NCBI GenBank assembly: GCA_024641735.1
Contig: JAHECN010000003.1
Span: 1 to 56,279 of the forward strand
Direction of reading: 5' to 3'
Length of the DNA stretch: 56,279 nt
DNA from: Gemmatimonadota bacterium
Lineage (GTDB): Bacteria; Gemmatimonadota; Gemmatimonadetes; Gemmatimonadales; GWC2-71-9
The notes under the pieces are model-generated. The model was not told the DNA's origin and searched no databases. It worked only from the letters and a program-made list of their open reading frames with translations. Shown here piece after piece: positions 1-8,027 of this stretch (its first letter is position 1; the number at the start of each line of letters is the position of its first letter). Both the position numbers and the translations under genes were made by a program.

Positions 1-193
1 CGCTGCGTCGCACATTGGCTCGGAGGGCGGCTACACGGGCCAGTCCGCCGCTCTTGCCGCCCGCGACCGGGGAGATTTCATAGACGTCGTTAAAGTGCAG
101 AAACGTCGCGGTACGGCTCCCAGCGCCCTGTGCGAGCCCAATAACGGGTGCGGCGAGGGTCAGGGCGCTGAGCAGGGCCAACAGGCGGTACAT
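1..193 (-). CDS. 5'-nucleotidase/metallophosphatase family protein, N-terminal part
   Basis: Only the first 64 or so codons lie in the window; the gene runs off the left edge. The protein starts with a hydrophobic signal peptide (MYRLLALLSALTLAAPVIGL) and a likely cleavage after AQG. It then shows FLHFNDVYEI, which matches the first metal-binding motif of the UshA/5'-nucleotidase metallophosphatases (D/H-x-N-D), followed by a GGLARVAALR stretch typical of the same family. It is probably a periplasmic nucleotidase or related phosphoesterase. I chose the ATG at 193 because a GGAAGGA ribosome site lies six bases upstream; the in-frame ATG at 199 would touch that site. The fold assignment rests on a short stretch, so the exact substrate is open. 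Confidence 0.72.
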   Translation of the reverse strand, partial: MYRLLALLSALTLAAPVIGLAQGAGSRTATFLHFNDVYEISPVAGGKSGGLARVAALRANVRRS

Positions 194-318
194 GGGCATT
201 CCTTCCAAGTGTGACCCGGAATCTGGACCCTTGGGGGCTGGCCCGCCAGCGTCAATCTGTGCATCGTTACCAAACCGGCTCGTCCCTTGGGCCGTCTACT
301 CAAACAGGAACGGAAGCT

Positions 319-1215
319 GTGATTCGAAAGATTTTCGTGGCCCTTGGGGCCGTCGTCGTGCTCGGTGGATGTGTCAGCAAGAAGCAGTTTGACGCCGTGG
401 TGCTGGAACAGCAGCAGCTCGCCGAGCAGAAGGACTCGCTGGTCGCGGACGTGCTCGCGGCCACCCAGATGGTAACCGAAATCAATACGGATCTGGCCCG
501 CGTGAAAGCGCTTGGCATCTCTCCGGTTGGCGGCGGGGAGCGCCCCGTCAGTGGTCGTGCGGAAGAGCGCGCTGTCCTGCTCGGCAAGGTCCGCGAGGTG
601 ATTGCTCGCCTCGACGCGGCCGACAAGCAGATCGAAGCGCAGAAGAAGCGCATCGGGGGGCTGACCGCGGAGCGGACGCGCCTGGTCGCGCAGCTGGAGA
701 GCTTCCAGAAGTCGATCGACGAACTTCGTGGTGCCGCCATGCAGCAGGAGGCGCTGATCAACGAGCAGAAGGAACAGATCGTCGTGCTGACGTCGAAGGT
801 GGACACCCTGACGCAGAAGACCGCGCAGCTCACCACCGAGAAGGCCGCGGTCAAGGACACGCTGAGCTTGGTGATCGACGAGAGTCACGTGGTGTACTAC
901 GCCGTGGGAACGAAGGACGAACTCCTCAAGCGCGGCATTCTCGTGAGCGAAGGGAGCAAGTTCCTCGTCTTCGGCAGCAAGACGTTGCAGCCGGCGCGTG
1001 ACTTGAAGCCGGAACTCTTCCAGCGCCTCGACCGTCGTCGGGACACCGTGCTGGTCGTGCCGGAGCCGAACAAGGAATATCGAATTGTCACGCGTCAGAG
1101 CCCGGCCTTCCTCTCTTCCACCGTGATGTCGAACGGCAAGGTGAAGGGCGACCTGCACATTTCGTCGCCGGAGTTCTGGGACGGCGGGAAGTTCTTGATT
1201 TTGGTTCGGGACTGA
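319..1215 (+). CDS. Coiled-coil lipoprotein of unknown function
   Basis: A 298-aa protein begins at a GTG (319) with an AGGA-type ribosome site at about 306. The first residues form a lipoprotein signal with lipobox LGGC (Cys at about residue 18), so it is probably anchored in the outer or inner membrane facing the periplasm. Residues of about 20-185 are rich in Glu, Gln, Lys and Leu with heptad spacing, indicating a long coiled coil. The last 110 residues form a compact domain beginning VVYYAVGTKDEL. Similar coiled-coil lipoproteins occur in Bacteroidota and relatives, but I cannot assign a role. An in-frame upstream extension to 211 exists but would hide the signal peptide. Confidence 0.8.
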   Translation: MIRKIFVALGAVVVLGGCVSKKQFDAVVLEQQQLAEQKDSLVADVLAATQMVTEINTDLARVKALGISPVGGGERPVSGRAEERAVLLGKVREVIARLDAADKQIEAQKKRIGGLTAERTRLVAQLESFQKSIDELRGAAMQQEALINEQKEQIVVLTSKVDTLTQKTAQLTTEKAAVKDTLSLVIDESHVVYYAVGTKDELLKRGILVSEGSKFLVFGSKTLQPARDLKPELFQRLDRRRDTVLVVPEPNKEYRIVTRQSPAFLSSTVMSNGKVKGDLHISSPEFWDGGKFLILVRD

Positions 1216-1223
1216 TCGATCGA

Positions 1224-1295
1224 GTCGTGAGTCGTGAGTCGTGGGTCGTGAGAGGTGTGAGGCGTCCGTCCTCTCACCACTCGCGACCCACGACT
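1224..1295. repeat. Heptanucleotide tandem repeat with hairpin
   Basis: Four head-to-tail 7-base units lie at 1224-1251 (GTCGTGA, GTCGTGA, GTCGTGG, GTCGTGA). Bases 1237-1262 pair with 1270-1295 with three mismatches over 26 bases around a 7-base loop. The hairpin sits right after the lipoprotein stop codon and could end transcription, although no strong T run follows. Related period-7 repeats occur at four other intergenic sites in this window. Confidence 0.85.
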
Positions 1296-1328
1296 AGTTT
1301 CTGATATCCATCACCGAGGTCTCGCCCC

Positions 1329-1853
1329 ATGCTCCGCCGTGTCCCCCTGCTGGTCGCCCTTGTCGTGACCACGTCCTGTTCGGCCCCGAAGGCGCAGGAC
1401 GCTGCCGTGCCCATCGTACCTGCCGAGCCAGTTGCCGCGCCGGTTGCCGAGGCCAGTGTCCCGATCATCCCGGTTGGGGATCAGATCCCTATTCGCGTGG
1501 TGAAGTCACCAACCTGTGGCTGTTGTGCGGCTTGGGTCGATTACATGAAGGAGAATGGTTTCGCGGTGACGGTCGAGGAGCGGGAAGTGTTCACCGAGCT
1601 CAAGCGCGCCAACGGAGTGACCCCGGAACTGGAGTCGTGTCACACGGCTTTTGCCGGTGACCTCGTGATCGAAGGCCATGTCCCGGCCGAGATGATCAAG
1701 AAGGTGCTGCGCGAGAAGCCGGCCGGGGTCAAGGGTCTCGCGGTACCGGGGATGCCAGTCGGCTCACCAGGGATGGAAGGTGGCACGCCGCAGCGCTACA
1801 CCGTGTTCACATTCGATGCGACCGGGAAGTCCTCGGTGTACTCGAAGCAATGA
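1329..1853 (+). CDS. DUF411 metal-binding protein (exported)
   Basis: A 174-aa protein has an N-terminal signal ending in a lipobox-like TTSC. The conserved DUF411 domain follows a Pro/Val/Ala-rich spacer. It includes KSPTCGCCAAWVDYM (a CxCC thiol cluster near residue 60), a central SCHTA motif and a C-terminal AVPGMPVGSPGME segment. DUF411 proteins are predicted periplasmic metal-binding proteins often found with copper-resistance genes, but no copper operon is visible here. The next small membrane protein starts within its stop codon (ATGA overlap), so the two are probably co-translated. Confidence 0.88.
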   Translation: MLRRVPLLVALVVTTSCSAPKAQDAAVPIVPAEPVAAPVAEASVPIIPVGDQIPIRVVKSPTCGCCAAWVDYMKENGFAVTVEEREVFTELKRANGVTPELESCHTAFAGDLVIEGHVPAEMIKKVLREKPAGVKGLAVPGMPVGSPGMEGGTPQRYTVFTFDATGKSSVYSKQ

Positions 1854-2065
1854 GTGGAGACCGCGTCGATCGGATGCGTGCGGCAGTGCTGCGGATGGTC
1901 TTTGGAGTAGTGGCAGTCGACACGGTCGCGCTGACCATTTGGTTCATGGCCGGCGTGGGCTCGCGCCCCGAGTGGCGCACGCCGATGGTCGTGGTGTGGT
2001 TGCTGGCGACGCTCGCCGTGGTGCTGCCAGGATTGCGGGCCATTCGGATGGCCCGCCGCGGCTGA
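1850..2065 (+). CDS. Small two-helix membrane protein
   Basis: A 71-aa protein has two predicted transmembrane helices, at about residues 14-34 and 46-63, and ends in a basic RMARRG tail. Its start codon overlaps the stop of the DUF411 gene by four bases, which supports it as a real gene in the same transcript. No family is recognised. The close coupling suggests it may help place or anchor the DUF411 protein, but this is inference. Confidence 0.6.
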   Translation: MSGDRVDRMRAAVLRMVFGVVAVDTVALTIWFMAGVGSRPEWRTPMVVVWLLATLAVVLPGLRAIRMARRG

Positions 2066-2833
2066 TCAGTCCGTCCCCTCGCGCGCGAGCTCGTCGCGCA
2101 GCTGATCGCGCGCCACACGAATCTTCTCTCGGACCCGATCCCGCAACGCGGGAAGGTCGTCCATCGTGAGCCCAGCCGTGGGCTCCGGAGCCAACACCTC
2201 GACAATTGCGTGGGCCGGGTTGATGCGCCAATCGTGCTTGGCGATCGCGTCGCGCGTGCCGTAGAGCGCGAGGGGCAGGATCGGGACTCCCGCCTCGATC
2301 GCGAGACGAAAGGCCCCGTCCTTGAAGGGCAGCATCTCCGCCGTCGGCGAGCGGGTGCCCTCCGGAAAGATCATCACGGACATCTTGCCATCAAGGCGTT
2401 CACGGCAGGCGATCATAGCGTCCCGCGCACTCGAGCCACGTCCCCGCTTGAAGCCGATGTCCCCCGCCGCCCAGTTGTCCCAGCCGAGGACCGGGATCCG
2501 GAAGATCTCGATCTTGCTGAGCCACTTCATCTCCCACGGCAGGTGGGTGATGAGGAGCATGTCCGCGAACGACTCGTGATTGGACACCACGACGTACGGA
2601 TTCCGGATATTGATGCTGGCGATGGGGCCGCGCGCTTCGAAGCGCCAGCGCGGCGTGACCAGGGCGCTCCACGGGCCGACCCGGCGAAACCAGCGGCCTC
2701 CGTAGTAGTTCCAGCGGTCCCAGGGGCGGCCCAGATAGCGGTGGAGGAGGATCAACGGAAAGACCACCACCAGCGCCACGCCGATCATGGACCACGTCCA
2801 AATGGACGCCAAGGTGGTGCGGAATCGGGACAT
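2066..2833 (-). CDS. plsC: 1-acyl-sn-glycerol-3-phosphate acyltransferase
   Basis: A 255-aa membrane-associated acyltransferase transfers an acyl group to lysophosphatidic acid in phospholipid synthesis. The diagnostic NHESFADM block (NHx4D catalytic motif) and the FPEGTRS block (substrate binding) are both intact. An N-terminal hydrophobic helix (TWSMIGVALVVVFPLILL) anchors it in the inner membrane. The start is uncertain: ATG at 2833 is used here, and an in-frame GTG at 2851 would add six residues. It is divergent from the M42 peptidase gene with only about 40 bases between them. Confidence 0.92.
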   Translation of the reverse strand: MSRFRTTLASIWTWSMIGVALVVVFPLILLHRYLGRPWDRWNYYGGRWFRRVGPWSALVTPRWRFEARGPIASINIRNPYVVVSNHESFADMLLITHLPWEMKWLSKIEIFRIPVLGWDNWAAGDIGFKRGRGSSARDAMIACRERLDGKMSVMIFPEGTRSPTAEMLPFKDGAFRLAIEAGVPILPLALYGTRDAIAKHDWRINPAHAIVEVLAPEPTAGLTMDDLPALRDRVREKIRVARDQLRDELAREGTD

Positions 2834-2871
2834 GGCAGGGAAAGTAGACACTTTCTGCCTATTTTCTATTC

Positions 2872-3948
2872 ATGACCTCAGACTCCCTGCCTCTCCTGTC
2901 CCAACTCCTCGATGCTCCCGGCCCTTCCGGATTCGAACGCCACCCGGCGCGTCTCTGGCGTGAAGCCGCGGCATTTGCCGACGAAGTGCATGCCGATGTG
3001 GGCGGCAACTCGTTCGCCACCGTCCATCCGGCGACCGGTCCATCCGACGGCCCCCGCGTGATGTTCGCCGGGCACATCGATGAAATCGGCGTGATGGTGA
3101 TTCATGTCGACGAGCACGGCTTCTGCTTCTTCGAGCCGATCGGCGGGTGGGACACCCAGGTCTTTGTCGGACAACGCGTCCTCCTCCTCGGCCGCGACGG
3201 CCCGGTGCACGGTGTCATCGGGAAACAGGCAATCCACATGATGGATCAAAAGGAGCGGGACAAGCTCTCGAAGCCCCACGATCTCTGGATCGATATCGGT
3301 GCCTCCACGCGTGACGAGGCGCTGGCGCGGATCCGCGTGGGGGACGCTGGCGTCCTTGGCTCAACCGTCACACGGCTTCCCAACGATCGCATCGTCTCCC
3401 GGTCGCTCGACAACCGCATCGGTGCGTATGTCGTGCTCGAAGCGCTCCGGCAGTTGGCGGCACACCGTCCCGCGCTTTCGGTGACCGCAGTCGCCACCAC
3501 GCAGGAAGAAATCGCCTATTCCGGGGGTGGAGCGCGGACCTCCGCGACGACCCTCACGGCGCACGCGGCCTTCGTCGTGGATGTGACCCACGCGACCGAC
3601 TTCCCGGGCGCAGAAAAGAAGCGCCACGGGGAAGTGGCGCTCGGTGGCGGCCCGGTGCTCTCGCGCGGGTCGGCGGTGAATCCGGTGCTCTTCGATCTGT
3701 TGGTGGAAACGGCCAACGCGGAAGGAATTCCCTACACCGTCCAGGGTGCCGCGCGCTACACCGGAACGGATGCGGATGCGATCTTCACGGCCCACCACGG
3801 CGTGGCGACCGCACTGGTCTCGGTACCACTTCGCTACATGCACTCTCCGAACGAACTCGCCGCCCTGAGTGACATCGCGCACGCCGCCACGTTGCTGGCG
3901 GCGACGGCGCGACGCCTTGAGACCACCACCGACCTGGTGCCGCGCTGA
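2872..3948 (+). CDS. M42 family aminopeptidase
   Basis: A 358-aa cytoplasmic dinuclear-metal aminopeptidase of the M42 (glutamyl aminopeptidase/endoglucanase M) family. Visible family marks are the N-terminal LDAPGPSGFE motif, the FAGHIDEIG metal site (H and D), the TTQEEI pair of catalytic and metal-binding glutamates, and VDVTHATDFPG with its metal-binding Asp. The C-terminal PLRYMHSPNE motif carries the last His ligand. Length and order fit the family. The role is probably to trim peptides released by the many proteases encoded nearby. No signal peptide is present. Confidence 0.93.
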   Translation: MTSDSLPLLSQLLDAPGPSGFERHPARLWREAAAFADEVHADVGGNSFATVHPATGPSDGPRVMFAGHIDEIGVMVIHVDEHGFCFFEPIGGWDTQVFVGQRVLLLGRDGPVHGVIGKQAIHMMDQKERDKLSKPHDLWIDIGASTRDEALARIRVGDAGVLGSTVTRLPNDRIVSRSLDNRIGAYVVLEALRQLAAHRPALSVTAVATTQEEIAYSGGGARTSATTLTAHAAFVVDVTHATDFPGAEKKRHGEVALGGGPVLSRGSAVNPVLFDLLVETANAEGIPYTVQGAARYTGTDADAIFTAHHGVATALVSVPLRYMHSPNELAALSDIAHAATLLAATARRLETTTDLVPR

Positions 3949-3954
3949 CGGCAC

Positions 3955-4515
3955 TCAGCTGTTGAGGATCGCCATCGCGGTGGGAGTTCCGATCTGCTCG
4001 AGTGCACGGTACGCCGCCGCGCGAACACCCTCATCCTCGTGGCGCAGCAGTACTTCCAAGGCGGGGATGGCCAACTCGAGGGCGCGCAGCCCGGACACCT
4101 CGGCTGCGGCGGCAAGCCGCCTGGGGTCGCGCCCCTTGAGTGCGTGCAGCACTGGCCCAGTCGCCTCCGGGTGTTCCGTGAGGGCCTCGAGATAGACCCG
4201 CCGTGTGACGCGGTCCGGTGCCAGTGCCAGTTGTTGCAGGAGTGCCTCGGCTCCGACAATGCCGAGCGCGAAGAGTGCCTCCCGGACGACAGCCGGTGTG
4301 TCGTGGTCCCGGAGTCGGCGAGCCATGATGGCGAGGGCGTGCGGGGCCGAGAGGTCCTCGCGTTGGGCGGCAAAGACCTGTGCCGTGAGCAGGCTCTCGT
4401 GCCGCTCAAGCTTGAGCAACTCGAGCAGAACCACGGCAAGGCCTGCGGCATCCTCCTGCTCGATGGCACGTTCCCCTCGCACAACGAGGGGTTTTCCTCG
4501 CTCACCGTCGTTCAT
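3955..4515 (-). CDS. HEAT-repeat protein
   Basis: A 186-aa protein is built of repeated Ala/Leu-rich helical pairs; for example PAVVREALFALGIVG and EGVRAAAYRALEQIG each fit the HEAT/PBS-lyase repeat pattern. HEAT repeats are protein-binding scaffolds, and no catalytic motif is seen. It lies between the convergent M42 gene and the ECF transporter operon and points the same way as the latter, 32 bases from its end. Whether it is transcribed with another gene is unclear because it is upstream of nothing on its strand except plsC. Confidence 0.72.
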   Translation of the reverse strand: MNDGERGKPLVVRGERAIEQEDAAGLAVVLLELLKLERHESLLTAQVFAAQREDLSAPHALAIMARRLRDHDTPAVVREALFALGIVGAEALLQQLALAPDRVTRRVYLEALTEHPEATGPVLHALKGRDPRRLAAAAEVSGLRALELAIPALEVLLRHEDEGVRAAAYRALEQIGTPTAMAILNS

Positions 4516-4547
4516 CGCATCCTCCGCAGAAGCACCGTCTCCACAAC

Positions 4548-6209
4548 TTAGCCGATCAGTCTGGGCGTCAGGAATCGCGCCACATCCGCACGCCGATCAC
4601 CACCCGCCGGTAGGGCATGCGCCAGAGCGACGCCAAGACTCGCGGGTGGTGGCGCCGACCCCGACGTCAACATGTCCCGCATTGGAGTCCGGACGCTCGC
4701 GCGGCCCCCTTCCAGGCGAACGCCAAGATCGAGTGCCTCATGGGCGAAGATCATGTCATGCGTGATGGCGACCACGGCATGACCCCGGTCGACGCGCGCA
4801 CGCACGGCGGCGATCACACGGTCACGCGACGCTCCGTCGAGGGCAGCGGTCGGCTCATCCAAGAGCAATAGTTTCGGGTCGGTGACGAGGATGGCGGCGA
4901 GCGCCACCAAGCGGCGTCTCGGCAGTGGGAGATCGTAGGGATGCTCATCGATCGCATCGCGCAGGCCGAGCTCGTCGAGCACGGATTCCACGGCCTCCGC
5001 AATGGCGGCGGAGTGCCATCCCGCGAGCCGAGGCCCCATGCCGCACTCGCTGCGGACCGAAGACGCAAAGAGCTGCCGTTCCGGTTGCTGGAAGAGGAAG
5101 CCGACCGCGGGAGCAAAGTCTTCGGGATGGAGCCCGGCGGTCGCGCGACCGAGCACGGACAACGTGCCACCGCTTGGATGGTCAAGCGCCATGGCGAGGC
5201 GGAGCAACGTCGATTTTCCTGCGCCGTTCGCCCCGAAGAGTCCGATCGCGTCGCCAGCGTGGACCATGAGTGAGACGCCACGAAGCACTGGTGCCCCATC
5301 CCGATAACTGAACTCGACCAAATCACAGGAGAGCACCGGTGCGTCGTGCGCTCGGGGTGGCTCAGCGAGAAGCGGTGCAGAGGATCTTGGGATCGCGGCA
5401 GTCTTGGCGAGCAAGTCAGCCGTCGTGATGGGCCGTGGCACGGGCATCCCTGCGGCACCGGCGAGCGTGGCAGCGTCGGTCGTGCTCGCCCCTGCGGTGA
5501 TGAACGCGTCTCCGGCGAGGAGCGTCGTGGGGTTACCGTCGACGGCGACCACACCATGATCGAGTACGACAACGCGATCGGCGATCGGTGCCATGACGTC
5601 GGCGTCATCCGACGCAATCACGACCGTCGCACCGTCCTGCGCGAGGGATTGAATCCAGGCTGCCACGGAGAGGCGGCTGGCATGATCGAGTGCCGCAAAG
5701 GGCTCGTCGAGCAGCCAGACGCGCGGGGCAGTTGCCGCGAGTGCCGCCAACAGGACGCGCTGCTGCTCACCGCCCGAGAGTTGTTCTGGTCTCCGCTCCG
5801 CCAAGTGACTCACGTTGAGCCGTGCCAGTGCCGTGTCGGTGGCGTCCCGGAGACGCTCGAGTGTCCAGCAGAGATTCATCGGACCGACTGCGACTTCGTC
5901 CCACACGGTGCGGGCAATGCCGCTGAGTTGCAGCGCGGGAGTCGGCCCGAGATAGGCGACGCCATGTTGGAGCGGCGTCACGTCAGAGGGGTCCTCGCCC
6001 AGGCAACGGACTTCCCCGGAGCGCTCGCCGCCGGTGATGCGCGGCGCGAGTCCCGCCAAAGCCAGCAGCAGCGTGCTGGTGCCGCTCCCGAGCGCGCCGG
6101 TGAGCCAGGTCACCTCCCCCGCTTCGACCGTGAGCGAAATGCCATCGAGCGCGAAGCCCGTCTGGGCCGGGTAGCGAAAGCGCAGCGTCTGGGTCGTCAG
6201 CGAGGTCAC
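4548..6209 (-). CDS. ECF transporter fused ATPase (EcfA-EcfA'), asymmetric
   Basis: Two ABC ATPase domains are joined in one 553-aa chain, and the gene follows the T-component gene with a GTGA overlap (GTG start at 6209; an in-frame TTG at 6224 is less likely). Domain 1 has an intact signature (LSGGEQQ, about 144-150) and Walker B (WLLDEP). Its Walker A reads GALGSGTST, with Thr44 where the catalytic Lys belongs, and its switch His is Asp201. Domain 2 has an intact Walker A (GANGAGKST, Lys332), Walker B (LLLLDEP) and switch His484. Its signature is replaced by DLPLPRRR near 426-433. Only one composite ATP site, domain 2 Walker A with domain 1 signature, looks able to hydrolyse ATP. Confidence 0.93.
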   Translation of the reverse strand: MTSLTTQTLRFRYPAQTGFALDGISLTVEAGEVTWLTGALGSGTSTLLLALAGLAPRITGGERSGEVRCLGEDPSDVTPLQHGVAYLGPTPALQLSGIARTVWDEVAVGPMNLCWTLERLRDATDTALARLNVSHLAERRPEQLSGGEQQRVLLAALAATAPRVWLLDEPFAALDHASRLSVAAWIQSLAQDGATVVIASDDADVMAPIADRVVVLDHGVVAVDGNPTTLLAGDAFITAGASTTDAATLAGAAGMPVPRPITTADLLAKTAAIPRSSAPLLAEPPRAHDAPVLSCDLVEFSYRDGAPVLRGVSLMVHAGDAIGLFGANGAGKSTLLRLAMALDHPSGGTLSVLGRATAGLHPEDFAPAVGFLFQQPERQLFASSVRSECGMGPRLAGWHSAAIAEAVESVLDELGLRDAIDEHPYDLPLPRRRLVALAAILVTDPKLLLLDEPTAALDGASRDRVIAAVRARVDRGHAVVAITHDMIFAHEALDLGVRLEGGRASVRTPMRDMLTSGSAPPPASLGVALAHALPAGGDRRADVARFLTPRLIG

Positions 6210-6943
6210 GCGCGCACCCGCCAAATGATGATTGCCAGAAGGGCAGTGACGGCCATCCAGCGTACCACGCGTTCCAGTAGGTGGTCTGCTGGCGGGTCGA
6301 TCGCGGTGCGCGGTCCGGTGGCCGTCAGGCCTCGGGTTTCCAGCGCGAGGGCGCGTTCGTCCGCCTCAGTGAGTGACGCCAGAAGGAGCGGGAAGACGAG
6401 CGCGGGGATGGCCCGTGCTCGCGTGGCGAGCGAGCCACGGACCTTGAGTCCCCGGGTGCGCTGTGCTTCCCGAAGCCGGGTGGCCTGCTGCCCGAACCGA
6501 CTCATGGCATCGAGTGTCGCCACGATCAAGAACGCCGCCGAGAATGGCCACTTGCGTGCGATCGCGGCTTGGAGGAAGCGGTGCGGATCGAACGCGCGCG
6601 CAAAGGCGAGTGACGCGGTGACGATCGCCGCCAGCCGACTCCCCTGCTCCACACCCCACGCCATCCCTGCCACAGAGAGCGTGCCGCCCCACGGTGCCGT
6701 CAGGTAGGGTGCCTCACCGAGAATGCCGTGCATGATGAAGAGGAGGACCCAGAGCGGGACCACGACGACCAGCGCGTGCAGCACGGCACGTCCCACTCCC
6801 GTTACGATCGCGAGAAGGCAGACCGCGGCATAGAGGAGGGGAGGCCCGCTCGGCGCGGGAGCGAGGACGCCGAGGAAGATGAGCACCAGCGTCACGGTCC
6901 CGGCCGTGAAGGGATGCACGCGGCCCGCAAACGAGGTGGTCAT
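6206..6943 (-). CDS. ECF transporter transmembrane component (EcfT)
   Basis: A 245-aa membrane protein with about five hydrophobic segments, followed by a cytoplasmic coupling region. It contains the family's two Ala-Arg-Gly-like helices (REAQRTRGLK and ALALETRGL), which dock on the ATPases. The ATG at 6943 overlaps the S-component stop by four bases, and its own stop overlaps the ATPase start. It links substrate capture by the S-component to ATP use. A long upstream reading frame in the same phase is not part of the gene. Confidence 0.9.
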   Translation of the reverse strand: MTTSFAGRVHPFTAGTVTLVLIFLGVLAPAPSGPPLLYAAVCLLAIVTGVGRAVLHALVVVVPLWVLLFIMHGILGEAPYLTAPWGGTLSVAGMAWGVEQGSRLAAIVTASLAFARAFDPHRFLQAAIARKWPFSAAFLIVATLDAMSRFGQQATRLREAQRTRGLKVRGSLATRARAIPALVFPLLLASLTEADERALALETRGLTATGPRTAIDPPADHLLERVVRWMAVTALLAIIIWRVRA

Positions 6944-7509
6944 CGGTCGACGGCGCGAGCAGCGAGCGGGAAGCGACCGAGGATCCGTCGCGGCAAGGCG
7001 CGGAGCAGGAACCCGACCAAGACGAAGGCAGCGGTCTTGTCGAGGAGGTCCGTGGAGATGGACGCCGCGGTGACCGCCACCGGGAGGGAGGCCCCCAAGG
7101 AACGGAGGAGCGCGCCGACCGCCGTGACGCCTCCGGCGGTGACGCCCCGGAAGAGGAGATAGGAAATGGCAGCGGAGCAGGCGCCACAGAGCAGCCCGCA
7201 GAGGGCCCCCCATGCCCCGCTCCGCCACGCCCCGGCAAAGCCCTTCCCCTGCGCCGCTCCCCCCGCGAGCAGGGCGATCAGCCACTGAATCGGCATGAAG
7301 GCGATCCACTGGTAGCCGGAGAGCATCCCCGCCAGCAGCTGACTGATGCTGCCCACCAGCAGTCCGCCCCGCCACCCGGCCAAGATGGCCACCAGCATGG
7401 TACCGAGCGTGTCGAGGTAGACCGGCAGCGCCAACTCGGCCACGATCCGTCCGATGACGAGATTGATGGCCACGGCAGCAGGAATCAGCGCGAAGAGGCG
7501 TGGGGACAA
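6940..7509 (-). CDS. ECF transporter substrate-capture (S) component
   Basis: A 189-aa, very hydrophobic protein with about six membrane helices. It includes the LPVYLDTLGTMLVAILAGWR segment typical of the riboflavin/ECF S-component superfamily. The gene is first in an S-T-A operon. The substrate cannot be read from sequence: no vitamin-biosynthesis gene or riboswitch is nearby. A TTG at 7509 appears to be the start, because an in-frame stop lies about 12 codons upstream and no ATG or GTG is available between them. Confidence 0.85.
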   Translation of the reverse strand: MSPRLFALIPAAVAINLVIGRIVAELALPVYLDTLGTMLVAILAGWRGGLLVGSISQLLAGMLSGYQWIAFMPIQWLIALLAGGAAQGKGFAGAWRSGAWGALCGLLCGACSAAISYLLFRGVTAGGVTAVGALLRSLGASLPVAVTAASISTDLLDKTAAFVLVGFLLRALPRRILGRFPLAARAVDR

Positions 7510-7542
7510 TGGACCCGGCGTGGTCTGGAGTGAGGTGGACCA

Positions 7543-7553
7543 CTAGAATCTAG
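7543..7553. promoter_or_regulatory. Short palindrome between divergent genes
   Basis: CTAGA-A-TCTAG is a perfect 5+5 inverted repeat midway between the ECF S-component gene and the GAF gene. It is placed where an operator for either divergent unit would be, but the function is only a guess. Confidence 0.25.
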
Positions 7554-7598
7554 GGGTACTTCAACCTGGAAGGACCTATCCTCGATGCCGATCGGATC

Positions 7599-8027
7599 GT
7601 GACCCGGCTGCGCGCCGGCTTTAATCACGACATGCCGCGGAAGGAATTGCTGACGCTGGCCTGCGAGTTGATGCGGGAAAGCGGTGCGCCCTACACGTCG
7701 GTCTATATGTACATGCTGCACGGCGACATGCTCGTGCTGGAGGCGTATAGTGGGCGCGACACCGACCACGACCGCATCCCGGTCGGGAAGGGTGTCTGCG
7801 GGACGGCCGTGGCGACGGGAGAGGATCAGAATGTTGGCGATGTGCAGGGACGCGAGAACTATATCGCCTGCAATCTGTTCACCAAGTCGGAATTGGTCGT
7901 CCTGATCCGCCGCGGGACCCAGATCCTTGGACAGATCGACGTCGACTCCGATGTGCTGGACCCCTTCACCCCGGACGAGGAGCGCGCCGTGCGGCAAGTG
8001 GCGGAGGCGCTCGCGGTGCTGCTGTGA
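7599..8027 (+). CDS. GAF-domain protein resembling free methionine-(R)-sulfoxide reductase
   Basis: A single GAF domain of about 142 aa. The blocks GKGVCGTAVATGE, NYIACNLFTKSELVVLI and GQIDVDSDVLDPFTPDEE match the fRMsr group that reduces free Met-R-sulfoxide. Two of the usual conserved cysteines are present (in GVCG and YIAC). The upstream Cys of the typical PxC region is absent, so the redox cycle may differ or the protein may only sense a ligand. GTG 7599 is the first usual start codon. A good GGAAGGA site lies 23 bases further upstream and the frame stays open there, so translation may begin earlier at a rare codon. Confidence 0.72.
   Translation: MTRLRAGFNHDMPRKELLTLACELMRESGAPYTSVYMYMLHGDMLVLEAYSGRDTDHDRIPVGKGVCGTAVATGEDQNVGDVQGRENYIACNLFTKSELVVLIRRGTQILGQIDVDSDVLDPFTPDEERAVRQVAEALAVLL

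Noticed and set aside
6944-7543. Apparent 200-residue N-terminal extension of EcfT
   Set aside because: It lies out of frame over the S-component gene; the true EcfT start is the ATG at 6943 with a four-base overlap.
7510-7598. Vitamin riboswitch before the ECF transporter
   Set aside because: The region is under 100 bases and shows no cobalamin, TPP or FMN riboswitch core.
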